NCBI RefSeq assembly: GCF_013389455.1
Contig: NZ_CP058278.1
Coordinates: forward strand, 2,170,001 to 2,234,000
Source of the DNA: Flavobacterium inviolabile
Lineage (GTDB): Bacteria > Bacteroidota > Bacteroidia > Flavobacteriales > Flavobacteriaceae
Direction of reading: 5' to 3'
Length of the DNA: 64,000 nt
Shown: positions 1-8,418 of the stretch, in pieces
Numbering within the stretch: position 1 is the first letter of the stretch
How the letters are laid out: every line of letters begins with the position of its first letter
Notes under the pieces: model-generated
Seen by the model: the letters and a program-made list of their open reading frames with translations, nothing else
What the model was told of the DNA's origin: nothing
Database searches by the model: none
Made by a program: the position numbers and the translations under genes

Positions 1-677
1 TTATTGTCTTTTGTGAATTTGTTTAAATTAATCAGCATGGCACTCATTAATTTAGGCAATTCCGGAATCTTGCAGCTTACGGTTTGTTTGATATAATAGG
101 TTCCTGCCTTTTTAACCAGACCGTTTATTTTGATGTTATACGATTTTAATTCTTTAACGAGTACATTGTCAATGTTGGTAAGCCCTTTGTCAAACATTGG
201 CGCCAGCATGTTTTCGGCACCGCCGCTTAAAATGGAGAATGCTTTCATCATGAAATTCATTTCGCCTTTCATGCCCCAGGTTACTTTTGTACCGTTTTTT
301 ACAGGCGTAAAAGTCCAGTAAACATCGGAAGGTACAGTACTGTCGTTAAAATATATTTTTTGGGTAATGCTGTCGTTGTCAACCGTTTTGATGGTTTCCA
401 TTTTACCGTTTCCTTCTTTTCCGGTCCAGGAGAAAGAAGCTCCTGTGCCTTCGGTAATTTCCGGGTAACTGTATTTAATGTTCGGATCGTCTTCTTTCCA
501 AGGGCCCCAGTCTTCCCAATTTTTATAATCATTGATATAACTATACAGAGCCGATTGTGATACGTTTATTACTTTACTTCTTTGAATGTCAAACTTACTG
601 CTCTGAGTAGCAATGTAAACCGCCAAAGCGATTGCCCCCAAAACGATTAAAAGAAATATGTATTTTACTATGCGCAT
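1..677 (-). CDS. SRPBCC family membrane-anchored protein, partial
   Basis: The reading frame starts at ATG 677 and runs off the left edge without a stop, giving at least 225 residues. An N-terminal hydrophobic segment (about residues 5-22) is followed by an SRPBCC/polyketide-cyclase-like domain, with a W-E-D-W-G-P-W stretch typical of Bacteroidota members and a beta-rich stretch containing W-T-F-T-P. The frame continues beyond the usual end of a single SRPBCC domain (about 170 residues). Flavobacterial relatives often carry a GyrI-like small-molecule-binding domain after it, so the missing part may be that; this is inference. No ligand or function is known from the sequence. Confidence 0.75.
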   Translation of the reverse strand, partial: MRIVKYIFLLIVLGAIALAVYIATQSSKFDIQRSKVINVSQSALYSYINDYKNWEDWGPWKEDDPNIKYSYPEITEGTGASFSWTGKEGNGKMETIKTVDNDSITQKIYFNDSTVPSDVYWTFTPVKNGTKVTWGMKGEMNFMMKAFSILSGGAENMLAPMFDKGLTNIDNVLVKELKSYNIKINGLVKKAGTYYIKQTVSCKIPELPKLMSAMLINLNKFTKDN

Positions 678-720
678 AGAATTATAGATAATTTCATTTT
701 GTTGTCCAAAGTTATAATAA

Positions 721-909
721 TTATTCTTTCAAAAAGAGTTTAATTATAAATAAAATTCCTATAAAAGCAAAAAAGGCTAATAATATCCAAAGCGAACCTT
801 TATAGTGTAATTTGTGCATTGACAGGTCTTTTCGATATACATAAATCATAGCAGTTACAAATACCAAAACAAAAAACAATGCAAAGTAGAGCTGACCTGA
901 TGTAAACAT
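721..909 (-). CDS. Small two-helix membrane protein
   Basis: A 62-residue protein made almost wholly of two hydrophobic helices (about residues 8-25 and 41-59) joined by a basic loop (YRKDLSMHKLHYKG), so it probably sits in the inner membrane with the loop inside. A good Bacteroidota -7 element lies 17 bp upstream, which supports a real gene. It is divergent from the MazG-like gene. I do not recognise a family and give no function. Confidence 0.65.
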   Translation of the reverse strand: MFTSGQLYFALFFVLVFVTAMIYVYRKDLSMHKLHYKGSLWILLAFFAFIGILFIIKLFLKE

Positions 910-925
910 GGATTTAATTTTTATG

Positions 926-933
926 CAAAATTA
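926..933 (-). promoter_or_regulatory. -7 element for the two-helix membrane protein
   Basis: Minus-strand TAATTTTG matches the Bacteroidota consensus TANNTTTG. It places the transcription start about 11 bases before the ATG at 909. No convincing -33 TTTG was seen. Confidence 0.45.
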
Positions 934-980
934 GCGTTTTGAAAGGAGATTTTCTATTTTAGACAGCAAAATTAAATGTC

Positions 981-1364
981 ATGAAAAAACAATTGCAAGC
1001 CGTTCAGGAATTCCATGAATCATTTGGTCTGGGAGTTAGTCAGGCGCCAAAAGCCGATTTGGGAGAACAGAAAAACCTGCTGCGGTTTAACCTGATGAAA
1101 GAAGAAAATGAAGAATACCTTGAAGCGGTTCAGAATAATGATCTGGTTGAAATTGCCGATGCTTTGGGGGATATGCTTTATATCTTGTGCGGTACGATAT
1201 TGGAACACGGACTGCAGCACAAAATTGAAGATGTTTTTGAGGAGATCCAGCGAAGCAATATGAGCAAACTGGGCGAAGACGGAAAACCGATTTACAGAGA
1301 AGATGGTAAGGTTATGAAAGGACCAAACTATTTCAAACCCAATTTTGAAACCATTCTAAAATAA
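981..1364 (+). CDS. MazG-like nucleoside triphosphate pyrophosphohydrolase
   Basis: A 127-residue protein of the all-alpha NTP pyrophosphohydrolase (MazG-like/dUTPase-like) superfamily. The metal-binding pattern is visible: an E-E-N-E-E-Y cluster near residue 41 and E-x-x-D-A-L-G-D near residue 59. The family hydrolyses (d)NTPs to NMP and pyrophosphate, usually to clear damaged or excess nucleotides. The C-terminal part after the core (KLGEDGKPIYREDGKV) matches the variant found in many phages and bacteria, where it lies next to the substrate pocket. The gene stands alone, convergent with ilvE across a shared terminator. The exact substrate cannot be read from sequence. Confidence 0.85.
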   Translation: MKKQLQAVQEFHESFGLGVSQAPKADLGEQKNLLRFNLMKEENEEYLEAVQNNDLVEIADALGDMLYILCGTILEHGLQHKIEDVFEEIQRSNMSKLGEDGKPIYREDGKVMKGPNYFKPNFETILK

Positions 1365-1365
1365 A

Positions 1366-1396
1366 AAAATCCCGAATATGATTCGGGATTTTTTGT
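1366..1396. terminator. Bidirectional terminator between mazG-like gene and ilvE
   Basis: Hairpin AATCCCGAAT / ATTCGGGATT with a three-base loop, A-tract before and T-tract after, so it can serve both convergent genes. Confidence 0.85.
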
Positions 1397-1415
1397 GTTT
1401 ATCTTTTTAAACGGA

Positions 1416-2483
1416 TTAGATTTTTACAGTCCATCCGAAAGTATCTTCAATTTCCTTGTGCTGGATACCGGTAAGTATGGATTTGATATTTGCAGCAAAA
1501 GTAGTGTCTGATTTTGGCAGCTCATAATAAGTTTCTTTATACGAGAAGCCAACGATAGGGTTTACTACGGCAGCAGTTCCGGCTCCGAAGATTTCTTTTA
1601 AAGTGCCTTTTTCTGCCGCTTCCACGATTTCGTTAACCAAAACCGGACGTACTTCAATATTGATTCCTTCTCTTTCTGCTAGTTCGATAATACTTTTTCG
1701 GGTAACACCATCCAGGATTCTCTCGCTGGTTGGAGCGGTATATAAGGTATCGTTAATTCTGAAGAACACATTCATGGTTCCGGCTTCTTCCAGTTTTGTG
1801 TGGGTTGCATCATCTGTCCAGATGATTTGCTGGAAGCCCTGTTCGTTTGCTAATTTTGTCGGATAGAATTGTCCGGAATAGTTTCCGGCTGCTTTTGCAG
1901 CACCAATTCCTCCATTTGCAGCACGGCTGAAATGTTCGGCAATGATTACTTTAACTTCACCGGAATAGTATGATTTTGCCGGAGATAAAATCACGGTAAA
2001 ACGATATTGTGTCGATGGAGCAGCAACAACACCGGAGCCTGTTGCAATCATGAAAGGACGGATGTATAAAGAGTTTCCGAATCCTTTTTTAACCCATTCT
2101 TTCTCAATTTCCAATAATTTGTGCAAACCGCCAAGGAATACCTCTTCCGGAACTTCCGGCATGGCAAGACGCACAGCTGATTTGTTAAAACGATCAAAGT
2201 TCTGATCCGGACGGAATAACCAAACATCATCATTATTGTCTTTGTAGGCTTTCATACCTTCAAAGATCGCCTGACCGTAATGGAATACTTTTGCGGAAGG
2301 ATCCAAAGTGAAAGGTTCGTAAGGTTGTATTACAGGTTGTCCCCAGGTACCGTTTTTAAAATCACAAATTAACATGTGATCGGTAAAAGTATTTCCGAAT
2401 GTCAGGTTTTCAAAATCAACACTGTTGATTTTAGACGCATCAGCTTTGATAATTTTAATATCAGTAGTTGTTTTTAATTCCAT
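1416..2483 (-). CDS. ilvE: Branched-chain amino acid aminotransferase
   Basis: A 355-residue class IV PLP aminotransferase that interconverts leucine, isoleucine and valine with their 2-oxo acids, using 2-oxoglutarate/glutamate. The length and the motif FHYGQAIFEGMKAY (about residues 67-80) fit the BCAT branch shared with eukaryotes, not the shorter E. coli type. The PLP-binding lysine is K197 in GGIGAAKAAGNYSGQ, and the phosphate-binding region is seen further on (EEAGTMNVFF; DGVTRKS). It is monocistronic and ends at a shared terminator. The upstream 365 bp hold no other gene on this strand. Confidence 0.95.
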   Translation of the reverse strand: MELKTTTDIKIIKADASKINSVDFENLTFGNTFTDHMLICDFKNGTWGQPVIQPYEPFTLDPSAKVFHYGQAIFEGMKAYKDNNDDVWLFRPDQNFDRFNKSAVRLAMPEVPEEVFLGGLHKLLEIEKEWVKKGFGNSLYIRPFMIATGSGVVAAPSTQYRFTVILSPAKSYYSGEVKVIIAEHFSRAANGGIGAAKAAGNYSGQFYPTKLANEQGFQQIIWTDDATHTKLEEAGTMNVFFRINDTLYTAPTSERILDGVTRKSIIELAEREGINIEVRPVLVNEIVEAAEKGTLKEIFGAGTAAVVNPIVGFSYKETYYELPKSDTTFAANIKSILTGIQHKEIEDTFGWTVKI

Positions 2484-2848
2484 TTAATGTGATAATTATT
2501 TAAAAAGAACACTAAATTATTGGCTATCAACGAAAAGTGTAATTTTTAAATTGATAAAATTTTTGTTGTGTCTTTGCAAATTTAATGAAAAAAAGCACTT
2601 TTTAGACTGTTCAATTAAAAATAATGTAATTGTATAAAGAATTATTAAATTTTTTGTGAATTGATAAAAATAGGTTCAAAATCATTCGGATTAGCGGGAA
2701 TTAACGAAAAAATTAATTAGAATTATGTCTATTCGATATAAATTTGTTTCTTTGGATTGTGGAAAAAAAAGTGAGCTTCCGGCCGTTAACAGGGTTGTTG
2801 TTTTCTTTTTTTAAACTATTGATAACCAGACTAACCAAACAATTATAT
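2484..2848. other. AT-rich intergenic region between ilvE and the DUF4920 gene
   Basis: No gene is supported here. It holds candidate divergent -7 elements: minus-strand TAAATTTG at 2577-2584 for ilvE and plus-strand TAAATTTG at 2739-2746 for the lipoprotein gene. Both imply leaders of about 90-100 nt, and neither has a convincing -33 box. An open frame extends upstream of the lipoprotein start from 2744, but its residues do not resemble a signal peptide. Confidence 0.5.
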
Positions 2849-3355
2849 ATGAAAAAAACTATTTTACTAGCCGGATTATTATTGAGCTTAATGAGTTGTA
2901 ATGATAAGAATAAAAAACAGGAAGGTGCAGAAACAGCGGAAGCGGTAAAAACAGAATATGCCGTTTTTGGCGATAGTATTACCAGTGAGGGTGCTATTAC
3001 AAAGGAAGATATGTTTGCAAAATTTAAAGATTTAAAAGAAGGCGATACGATAAACCTTAAATTTAAGTCCAATATTAAAGATGTTTGCCAGAAAAAAGGA
3101 TGCTGGATGACAATGGATCTGGCAGATGGTAAAGAAACATTTGTAAAATTTAAGGACTATGCCTTTTTTGTACCGATGAACGCAATGAACCAGGAAGCGA
3201 TAGTAAACGGAAAAGCATTTGTTAATATTGAAACGGTGGAACGTTTAAAGCACTATGCTAAAGATGGTGGAAAAACACAGGCGGAGATTGACAGTATTAC
3301 TCAGCCGAAAGTGACGTATTCCTTCATGGCGGACGGGGTTTTAATCAGTAAATAA
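2849..3355 (+). CDS. DUF4920 domain lipoprotein
   Basis: A 168-residue lipoprotein. The start at 2849 is chosen because it gives a clean signal peptide, MKKTILLAGLLLSLMSC, with the lipobox cysteine at residue 17. The mature part carries the DUF4920 core: YAVFGDSI, then VCQKKGCWMTM with two conserved cysteines, and KFKDYAFFVPMNA. The domain is a small OB-like beta fold found mainly in Bacteroidota; its function is unknown, though the Cys pair suggests redox or metal chemistry. It lies 2 bp before a haem-motif lipoprotein, so the two are probably cotranscribed and act together at the periplasmic membrane face. Confidence 0.85.
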   Translation: MKKTILLAGLLLSLMSCNDKNKKQEGAETAEAVKTEYAVFGDSITSEGAITKEDMFAKFKDLKEGDTINLKFKSNIKDVCQKKGCWMTMDLADGKETFVKFKDYAFFVPMNAMNQEAIVNGKAFVNIETVERLKHYAKDGGKTQAEIDSITQPKVTYSFMADGVLISK

Positions 3356-3357
3356 TA

Positions 3358-3789
3358 ATGAAGAAAATTTTAGTTTTTGTTTCGGCAGTGGTTTTGTTTG
3401 CTGCCTGCCAGAAAAAGGAAGTTGAAAAAGAAAAAGTATCCGGGAAAAAGGATTTTAAAATGTATGAAATGTCCGAAATGGCTGCTTTAATGGAGCAGAT
3501 GTATGTGGACAATCAGCGTTTAAAAGATCGTATTAACAACGGAGAAGACGTGGGGCGCTTTCCGAATCACTTTTTAAAGATTCACAAAGCGGTTATGACG
3601 GATGAAAGCGAGAATGATGCCTTTTTTAAAGAACAGGCTAAAAAATTTATTGAAGCTCAGGAATTGATCTACAGCGATCCTAAAAATGCCAAACAGCATT
3701 TTAATAATGGGGTCGATGCCTGTGTGCGCTGTCATGAATCCAAATGCGGCGGGCCTATTCCGAGAATTAAAAAATTGTATATCAAATAA
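3358..3789 (+). CDS. Lipoprotein with single haem-c motif
   Basis: A 143-residue lipoprotein with signal peptide and lipobox cysteine at residue 17 (VVLFAACQKK). The middle is helical and charged, and the C-terminus contains CVRCHESKC at about residues 122-130, a canonical CxxCH haem-c attachment motif followed by a third cysteine. It probably binds one covalent haem and acts in periplasmic electron transfer or redox sensing. The haem site is unusually close to the C-terminus, and no obvious distal methionine follows it, so histidine or another residue may be the second ligand. It is directly downstream of the DUF4920 gene and 2 bp before mnmD. Confidence 0.75.
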   Translation: MKKILVFVSAVVLFAACQKKEVEKEKVSGKKDFKMYEMSEMAALMEQMYVDNQRLKDRINNGEDVGRFPNHFLKIHKAVMTDESENDAFFKEQAKKFIEAQELIYSDPKNAKQHFNNGVDACVRCHESKCGGPIPRIKKLYIK

Positions 3790-3791
3790 CA

Positions 3792-4454
3792 TTGAAAAGA
3801 AAAGTAATACAAACGGCTGACGGTTCTTCTACCATCTATATAGAAGAATGGCGAGAAACATATCACTCTAAATTCGGAGCGATACAGGAAGCAAAACATG
3901 TATTTATAGCAAACGGACTGTCACTCATGGAGCAACAGTCCGTTGCTGTTTTAGAAATCGGTTTCGGAACGGGGCTCAACAGCTTTATTACCTTACTGGA
4001 AGCGGAACAAAAAAAACAATTTGTTGACTATGTTGGTGTGGAAGCATTTCCAATTTCGTTGGAAGAGCGGAAGAGTCTTAACTATGTATCGGAGTTAAAT
4101 GCTGTTGCGTTCGAAAAGGAGTTTGAACAGCTGCACCATTCGCCCTGGGAAGAGCAGGTACAGGTTTCGCCTTATTTTTCTTTAACAAAAAGGCAACAAT
4201 ACTTTAACGAAATATATTACAAAAACAGGTTTAATTTGATTTACTTTGATGCATTCGGATTTCAGGTTCAGCCGGAGCTTTGGACAGTTGAAATTTTCAA
4301 AATCATGTATGAGGCGCTACAGGATAAAGGTGTTTTAGTAACATACGCCTGTAGAACTTCAATCATTAAAGCTTTACGGGAAGCCGGTTTTGAAACAGAG
4401 AAGCTAAAAGGGCCGCCGGGGAAACGCGAAATGCTGAGAGCTGTTAAAAAATAA
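3792..4454 (+). CDS. mnmD: tRNA 5-methylaminomethyl-2-thiouridine methyltransferase
   Basis: A 220-residue SAM-dependent methyltransferase of the DUF752/MnmD family, which does the last methylation in mnm5s2U34 synthesis in the tRNA wobble position. In proteobacteria this domain is fused to an oxidase as MnmC; here only the methyltransferase half is present, as is usual in Bacteroidota. Motif I is VLEIGFGTGLNSF and the catalytic-domain signature is YFDAFGFQVQPELWT. The start is TTG at 3792, giving the family-typical N-terminus MKRKVIQTADGS; no in-frame ATG is suitable. It lies 2 bp after the haem lipoprotein stop, so translation is probably coupled. Confidence 0.88.
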   Translation: MKRKVIQTADGSSTIYIEEWRETYHSKFGAIQEAKHVFIANGLSLMEQQSVAVLEIGFGTGLNSFITLLEAEQKKQFVDYVGVEAFPISLEERKSLNYVSELNAVAFEKEFEQLHHSPWEEQVQVSPYFSLTKRQQYFNEIYYKNRFNLIYFDAFGFQVQPELWTVEIFKIMYEALQDKGVLVTYACRTSIIKALREAGFETEKLKGPPGKREMLRAVKK

Positions 4455-4605
4455 GTCTTTAGTGTGAATGTTAAATAAAATATAAAATTCATACTAAAAA
4501 TGAAATTGAAACGTTAAGTCTTTAGAAAACAAATACGTTTTTTGTAAATTTACCCAACAGTTTTACGTTCTTACCCTAAATTAACCATATTAATGCTGTA
4601 GAATT

Positions 4606-4803
4606 ATGCCAAGAGCCATGTTTTCTTACACTAAATCTATTTTAGAAAGAGTAAGTTTTGACCCTAAATTATTTTGTAAAGAATTAGAAAAAGCCATAAA
4701 GAATTTATTACCATACGAAATCGAGCAATTGAGAGATTGGTTGCTGAATTACACAGTTGGCAAGCCGGAATTAAAACAATGTCTTATATACGTTAATCAG
4801 TAA
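4606..4803 (+). CDS. Small conserved hypothetical protein
   Basis: A 65-residue soluble, helix-rich protein (SILERVSFDPKLFCKELEKA, then LRDWLLNYTVGKPELKQCL). It has its own terminator and an upstream TAAATTTA at 4545-4552 that is one base from the -7 consensus. Proteins like it appear in many Flavobacteriaceae as hypothetical proteins. No domain is recognised. The strong initiation context, coding-like composition and terminator make a real gene likely. Confidence 0.65.
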   Translation: MPRAMFSYTKSILERVSFDPKLFCKELEKAIKNLLPYEIEQLRDWLLNYTVGKPELKQCLIYVNQ

Positions 4804-4836
4804 ATAAAAAAGGAGCTTTAAGCTCCTTTTTTATTT
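4804..4836. terminator. Bidirectional terminator, small gene / oxyR
   Basis: GGAGCTTTAAGCTCC hairpin flanked by A6 and T6 runs. Its right part overlaps the last codons of the minus-strand oxyR gene. Confidence 0.85.
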
Positions 4837-5768
4837 TTCAGCGGACTGATAATTTGTACGTTGTGAAAAGCGATGGCACCTTTTACAACACCCGATATGG
4901 TACTGCGAAGGGCTTCGATAATGTGCATTTTCAATTCGCTTTTGGGATAAATTAAACTAACCTCACGTGCCGGACGGGGTTCTTTAAAGTGGCGTAGTTT
5001 GGTTTTGTCCTTTTCTTTTAAATCCAGCGTGTGCAAATAGGGAAGCAGTGTGGTTCCCAATCCTTCATCGGCAAGCTTGATTAATGTTTCAAAACTTCCG
5101 CTCTCAATCTGGAAACGGCTGTCAGGATGTGCTGCGTGACTTTTGCACAAATTTAAAATTCCGTCTCTAAAACAGTGTCCGTCCTGTAACAGCAGGATAG
5201 AATCCACATCGAGATCATTGATGTCGATCTCACTTTTCTCAAAGTTTTTATTGCTTTCCGGTATATAGGCCACAAAAGGCTCATAATACAAAACGATTTC
5301 CTTTAAACTTTCTTCTTCTAAAGGTGTCGCGGCAATAGCAACATCCAAATGCCCGTTTTTAAGGCGTTTGATAATTTCTTCGGTGTTGTATTCCTCTATG
5401 ATTAAATTGACTTTCGGATACCTGTTTACAAAATTGGTCAGGAACATCGGTAATAGCGTTGGCATTATCGTTGGGATGATACCAATTTTAAACTCCCCGC
5501 CGATAAATCCTTTCTGCTGGTCTACGATATCTTTAATCCTGTCGGATTCGTTGACAATGTTTTTTGCCTGGGTAACGATTTTCTGTCCTATTTCGGTTAG
5601 CTGTATGGGCTTTTTACTTCTGTCAAAAATTAAAATCTCCAGTTCTTCTTCCAGTTTTTGAATCTGCATGCTCAGCGTGGGCTGTGTCACAAAACATTTT
5701 TCGGCTGCAAGCGTAAAGTTTTTATGTTCGGCTACGGCTAAAACGTAGTATAATTGGGTGATGGTCAT
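4818..5768 (-). CDS. oxyR: Hydrogen peroxide-responsive LysR regulator
   Basis: A 316-residue LysR-type regulator. Residues 1-60 form the winged HTH (FTLAAEKCFVTQPTLSMQIQ) and the rest the periplasmic-binding-protein-like sensor domain. The peroxide-sensing pair is present as C199 and C208 within GHCFRDGILNLC, at the same numbering as E. coli OxyR, followed by FETLIKLADEGLGTTLLP. The family forms a disulfide on H2O2 exposure and activates catalase, Dps and related genes. It is divergent from dps, with about 106 bp between starts, which fits shared control. The assignment to oxyR is strong. Confidence 0.93.
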   Translation of the reverse strand: MTITQLYYVLAVAEHKNFTLAAEKCFVTQPTLSMQIQKLEEELEILIFDRSKKPIQLTEIGQKIVTQAKNIVNESDRIKDIVDQQKGFIGGEFKIGIIPTIMPTLLPMFLTNFVNRYPKVNLIIEEYNTEEIIKRLKNGHLDVAIAATPLEEESLKEIVLYYEPFVAYIPESNKNFEKSEIDINDLDVDSILLLQDGHCFRDGILNLCKSHAAHPDSRFQIESGSFETLIKLADEGLGTTLLPYLHTLDLKEKDKTKLRHFKEPRPAREVSLIYPKSELKMHIIEALRSTISGVVKGAIAFHNVQIISPLKNKKGA

Positions 5769-5874
5769 TGTATAAATATTTTCGATAAAAATATAAAAAG
5801 TATCAATATTAATTATAGTTTAAGCCCTAAATTTTGGTTAAATTTGTAGGTATAATATTTAAAAAAATAGAAGT
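5769..5874. promoter_or_regulatory. Divergent oxyR/dps control region
   Basis: The region is very AT-rich. On the plus strand TAAATTTG at 5839-5846 is a full -7 match for dps, 28 bases before its ATG. An inverted GATA-N13-TATC pair at 5784-5804 has the T-N11-A geometry of LysR sites and is a candidate OxyR site, but it is short and could be chance in such AT-rich DNA. Confidence 0.5.
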
Positions 5875-6354
5875 ATGAAAACAAATAGTCTTGGATTACC
5901 CGTAAAAGAAACGAAAGTTTTAGTAGCCGAACTGAATATACTATTAGCCAATTTTCAGGTCTATTACCAAAATCTGAGAGGATTGCACTGGAATATCCGC
6001 GGAAAACGTTTTTTTGATCTGCATGTAAAATTCGAAGAGCTTTATAACGATGCCCAGTTAAAAGTGGATTTGATCGCAGAGCGTGTTCTGACTTTAGGAG
6101 GAGTACCCCTGCATTCTTTTGACGATTATATTAAAAACAATAAATTACCGGTAGGGAAAAATATATCCAATGATGAGGAAGCTATTCATTTGATTATCGC
6201 ATCGTTGACCAGCCTGTTGCAGATTGAAAGAGTTATTTTAAGTCAGTCGGGAGAAATTGACGATGAAGGAACCAACTCGATGATGAGTGATTTCATCAAA
6301 GAGCAGGAAAAAACCATGTGGATGATGAAAGCATGGTTAGAAGAAGAGATCTAA
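5875..6354 (+). CDS. dps: Dps-family DNA-protecting ferritin
   Basis: A 159-residue ferritin-like protein that assembles into a 12-subunit cage, oxidises Fe(II) with H2O2 and stores the iron, so limiting Fenton damage. The inter-subunit ferroxidase ligands are seen in LHWN (residues 37-40, H38) and FFDLHVKFEELY (46-57, with H50 and the acidic residues after it). The length and lack of a long basic tail are typical of Bacteroidota Dps, where DNA binding may be weak. It is divergent from oxyR and ends at a strong terminator, so it is probably a single-gene peroxide-inducible transcript. Confidence 0.93.
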   Translation: MKTNSLGLPVKETKVLVAELNILLANFQVYYQNLRGLHWNIRGKRFFDLHVKFEELYNDAQLKVDLIAERVLTLGGVPLHSFDDYIKNNKLPVGKNISNDEEAIHLIIASLTSLLQIERVILSQSGEIDDEGTNSMMSDFIKEQEKTMWMMKAWLEEEI

Positions 6355-6359
6355 AAATC

Positions 6360-6419
6360 CAAAAGTTAAGTGAAAAAGTATTAAAGAAATATTAATTGTT
6401 TTTCACTTAACTTTTTTTA
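6360..6419 (+). terminator. dps terminator
   Basis: Perfect 17-bp inverted repeat (6361-6377 with 6399-6415) around a 21-base AT-rich loop, ending in a T-tract. Confidence 0.7.
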
Positions 6420-6433
6420 CTTAATTTTTTTTG

Positions 6434-6441
6434 TAAGTTCG
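6434..6441 (+). promoter_or_regulatory. -7 element, probable leaderless start
   Basis: TAAGTTCG is 7/8 to TANNTTTG and ends five bases before the ATG at 6446, so the transcript would begin at or next to the start codon. Confidence 0.45.
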
Positions 6442-6445
6442 CGGC

Positions 6446-6733
6446 ATGAAAGTACTGGTAAAAATAGTTTTACTCCTATTTATCACTTTTTTGGCTACTC
6501 CAACAGTTGTGGGGTTCCTGAAGAGTGATACTGATACTTCGTCTGTATATAGTTTCTCAGAAGAAGAAACGATAAAAGAAATCAAAGAAACCAAAGCGCA
6601 ATTGAAATTTGAATTGCAGATCCCGGTTTACTTTGTTGCAAAACCTGCATTAGCTGCCATCACGTTTGAAAATACTTTAAAACACGATAGTAGTTTCCGA
6701 GAGATCTTCTCACCGCCTCCCGAATTAGTATAA
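6446..6733 (+). CDS. Small exported hypothetical protein
   Basis: A 95-residue protein with an N-terminal hydrophobic signal or anchor segment (residues 4-23, ending TPTVVGF), then a charged stretch (SEEETIKEIKETKAQ) and a C-terminal region ending in SPPPELV. Similar short proteins are seen in Flavobacterium without known function. It probably sits on the outer face of the inner membrane or in the periplasm. The -7-like element directly before the ATG supports the start. It lies between dps and the SulP gene and could share readthrough with neither. Confidence 0.6.
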   Translation: MKVLVKIVLLLFITFLATPTVVGFLKSDTDTSSVYSFSEEETIKEIKETKAQLKFELQIPVYFVAKPALAAITFENTLKHDSSFREIFSPPPELV

Positions 6734-6819
6734 TACAATTACAGGAACTTTTATGTTCAACAGTTTAAGCGTTTTCTTTTAACACGCTTACTATCTAATT
6801 GCATTATATTTTATCGGTT

Positions 6820-8418
6820 ATGACAAAAAAAATCAATCTTTTTGCTAACCTGAAAGCGGATTTTGCTTCAGGATTAGTAGTCTTTTTGGTGGCCCTGCCT
6901 TTGTGTTTAGGTATTGCTATGGCATCTGGGGCGCCGTTGTTTTCAGGAATTATTTCAGGAATAGTTGGAGGTATCATTGTAGGATACCTGAGTCAGTCAA
7001 ACATCAGTGTTTCAGGACCTGCTGCCGGACTTACAGCGATTGTACTTACCGCCGTTACTGATCTTAAAGCCTTTGATGTGTTCCTGCTTACTGTTTTTAT
7101 TGCCGGTTTGATTCAAATCGTTTTAGGCTTTATTAAAGCAGGAAGTATTTCGAATTATTTCCCTACCAATGTTATTGAAGGAATGCTTGCGGGTATCGGA
7201 GTAATTATCATTTTAAAACAAATTCCCCATGCAGTAGGATACGACAACGATTTCGAAGGAGATCAGTCTTTTGTACAGATGGAAGGCGGAAATACGTTTT
7301 CCTCTCTATTGGGAGCATTGGATTATATCAATTTAGGTTCGATCATTATCACGGTAATCTCCCTGGCTATTTTAATTTCATGGGACAAGGTTCCGTTCCT
7401 TAAAAGAATAAAACTGGTTCCGGGTGCATTGGTGGCCGTAGTTTTGGGAATCATTATTAACGAACTCTTTCTGATCAGCGGAAGCAGCCTGGCTATTTCT
7501 AAAGAGCATTTGGTATCGTTACCGGTAATGACTTCTTTTGATGATGTGAAAAACATTATCGTAACGCCAGATTTCTCAGCAATAACCAATCCGCAGGTTT
7601 GGACCGTAGCCTTTACAATTGCAGTTGTAGCATCGATAGAAACACTATTGTGTATCGAAGCTGCCGATAGAATGGATGTACATAAAAGATTCACCAATAC
7701 CAATGTGGAGCTAAAAGCACAGGGTGTTGGTAATATGTTGAGTTCGCTATTAGGCGGATTGCCGATGACTTCGGTAGTGGTACGTTCTTCGGCCAATGCA
7801 ACAGCCGGTGCACAATCTAAAATGTCGACCATTATTCACGGTTTGTTATTACTGATCAGTGTGGTATCCATTCCTTTTTTACTAAACAAAATCCCATTGG
7901 CTACTTTGGCAGCGATCCTGTTACTGGTAGGATATAAATTAGCGAAACCGGCAGTGTTGTTACATTTCTGGCACAAAGGTAAATACCAGTTTATCCCTTT
8001 TGTTGCGACATTATTAGGGGTGGTTTTCACCGATTTGCTAAAAGGAGTTGCTTTAGGTATTGTGATCAGTATTCTTTTTATTTTAAGAGGAAATCATAAA
8101 AGAGCCTACAACTTCACTAAAAAAGAATACCATGACGGTGATATCATCCATATTGATTTGGCACAGGAAGTATCCTTTTTAAATAAAGCGGCTATCAAAA
8201 ATACGCTAAACGAAATTCCGGAAAATTCCAAAGTGATCATCAATGCTTCCGATACGGTATATATCGCACATGATGTACAGGATCTGATTAAAGAATTCAA
8301 GACAATCAGGGCTGTTGAAGACAATATCGAAGTACATCTGATAGGATTCAAAGAAGCCTACGAGCTTGAAAATACCAATGCAGATAAAAAAAATGTATTT
8401 GTAGAACATTCAAAATAA
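6820..8418 (+). CDS. SulP-family inorganic anion (probable bicarbonate) transporter
   Basis: A 532-residue SulP/SLC26-type transporter. The start at ATG 6820 is preferred to an upstream TTG at 6799. The N-terminus enters the first membrane segment with the family signature (DFASGLVVFLVALPLCLGIA), followed by about a dozen hydrophobic segments and the Q-S-N-I-S-V-S-G-P-A-A-G-L-T motif. The C-terminal part (about residues 430-520) resembles a short STAS domain. SulP proteins carry sulfate, bicarbonate or other anions. The two beta-carbonic anhydrases that follow make bicarbonate the likely substrate, as with BicA-type members; sulfate remains possible. Confidence 0.85.
   Translation: MTKKINLFANLKADFASGLVVFLVALPLCLGIAMASGAPLFSGIISGIVGGIIVGYLSQSNISVSGPAAGLTAIVLTAVTDLKAFDVFLLTVFIAGLIQIVLGFIKAGSISNYFPTNVIEGMLAGIGVIIILKQIPHAVGYDNDFEGDQSFVQMEGGNTFSSLLGALDYINLGSIIITVISLAILISWDKVPFLKRIKLVPGALVAVVLGIIINELFLISGSSLAISKEHLVSLPVMTSFDDVKNIIVTPDFSAITNPQVWTVAFTIAVVASIETLLCIEAADRMDVHKRFTNTNVELKAQGVGNMLSSLLGGLPMTSVVVRSSANATAGAQSKMSTIIHGLLLLISVVSIPFLLNKIPLATLAAILLLVGYKLAKPAVLLHFWHKGKYQFIPFVATLLGVVFTDLLKGVALGIVISILFILRGNHKRAYNFTKKEYHDGDIIHIDLAQEVSFLNKAAIKNTLNEIPENSKVIINASDTVYIAHDVQDLIKEFKTIRAVEDNIEVHLIGFKEAYELENTNADKKNVFVEHSK

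Noticed and set aside
2744..2848. Longer N-terminus for the DUF4920 lipoprotein
   Set aside because: The upstream residues do not form a signal, whereas ATG 2849 starts a clean lipoprotein signal peptide.
5784..5804. GATA-N13-TATC as a firm OxyR site
   Set aside because: The arms are four bases in very AT-rich DNA and could be chance; mentioned only within the control-region entry.
7323..7832. A 169-residue open frame on the minus strand
   Set aside because: Antisense to the SulP gene; composition is typical of a shadow frame and there is no promoter.
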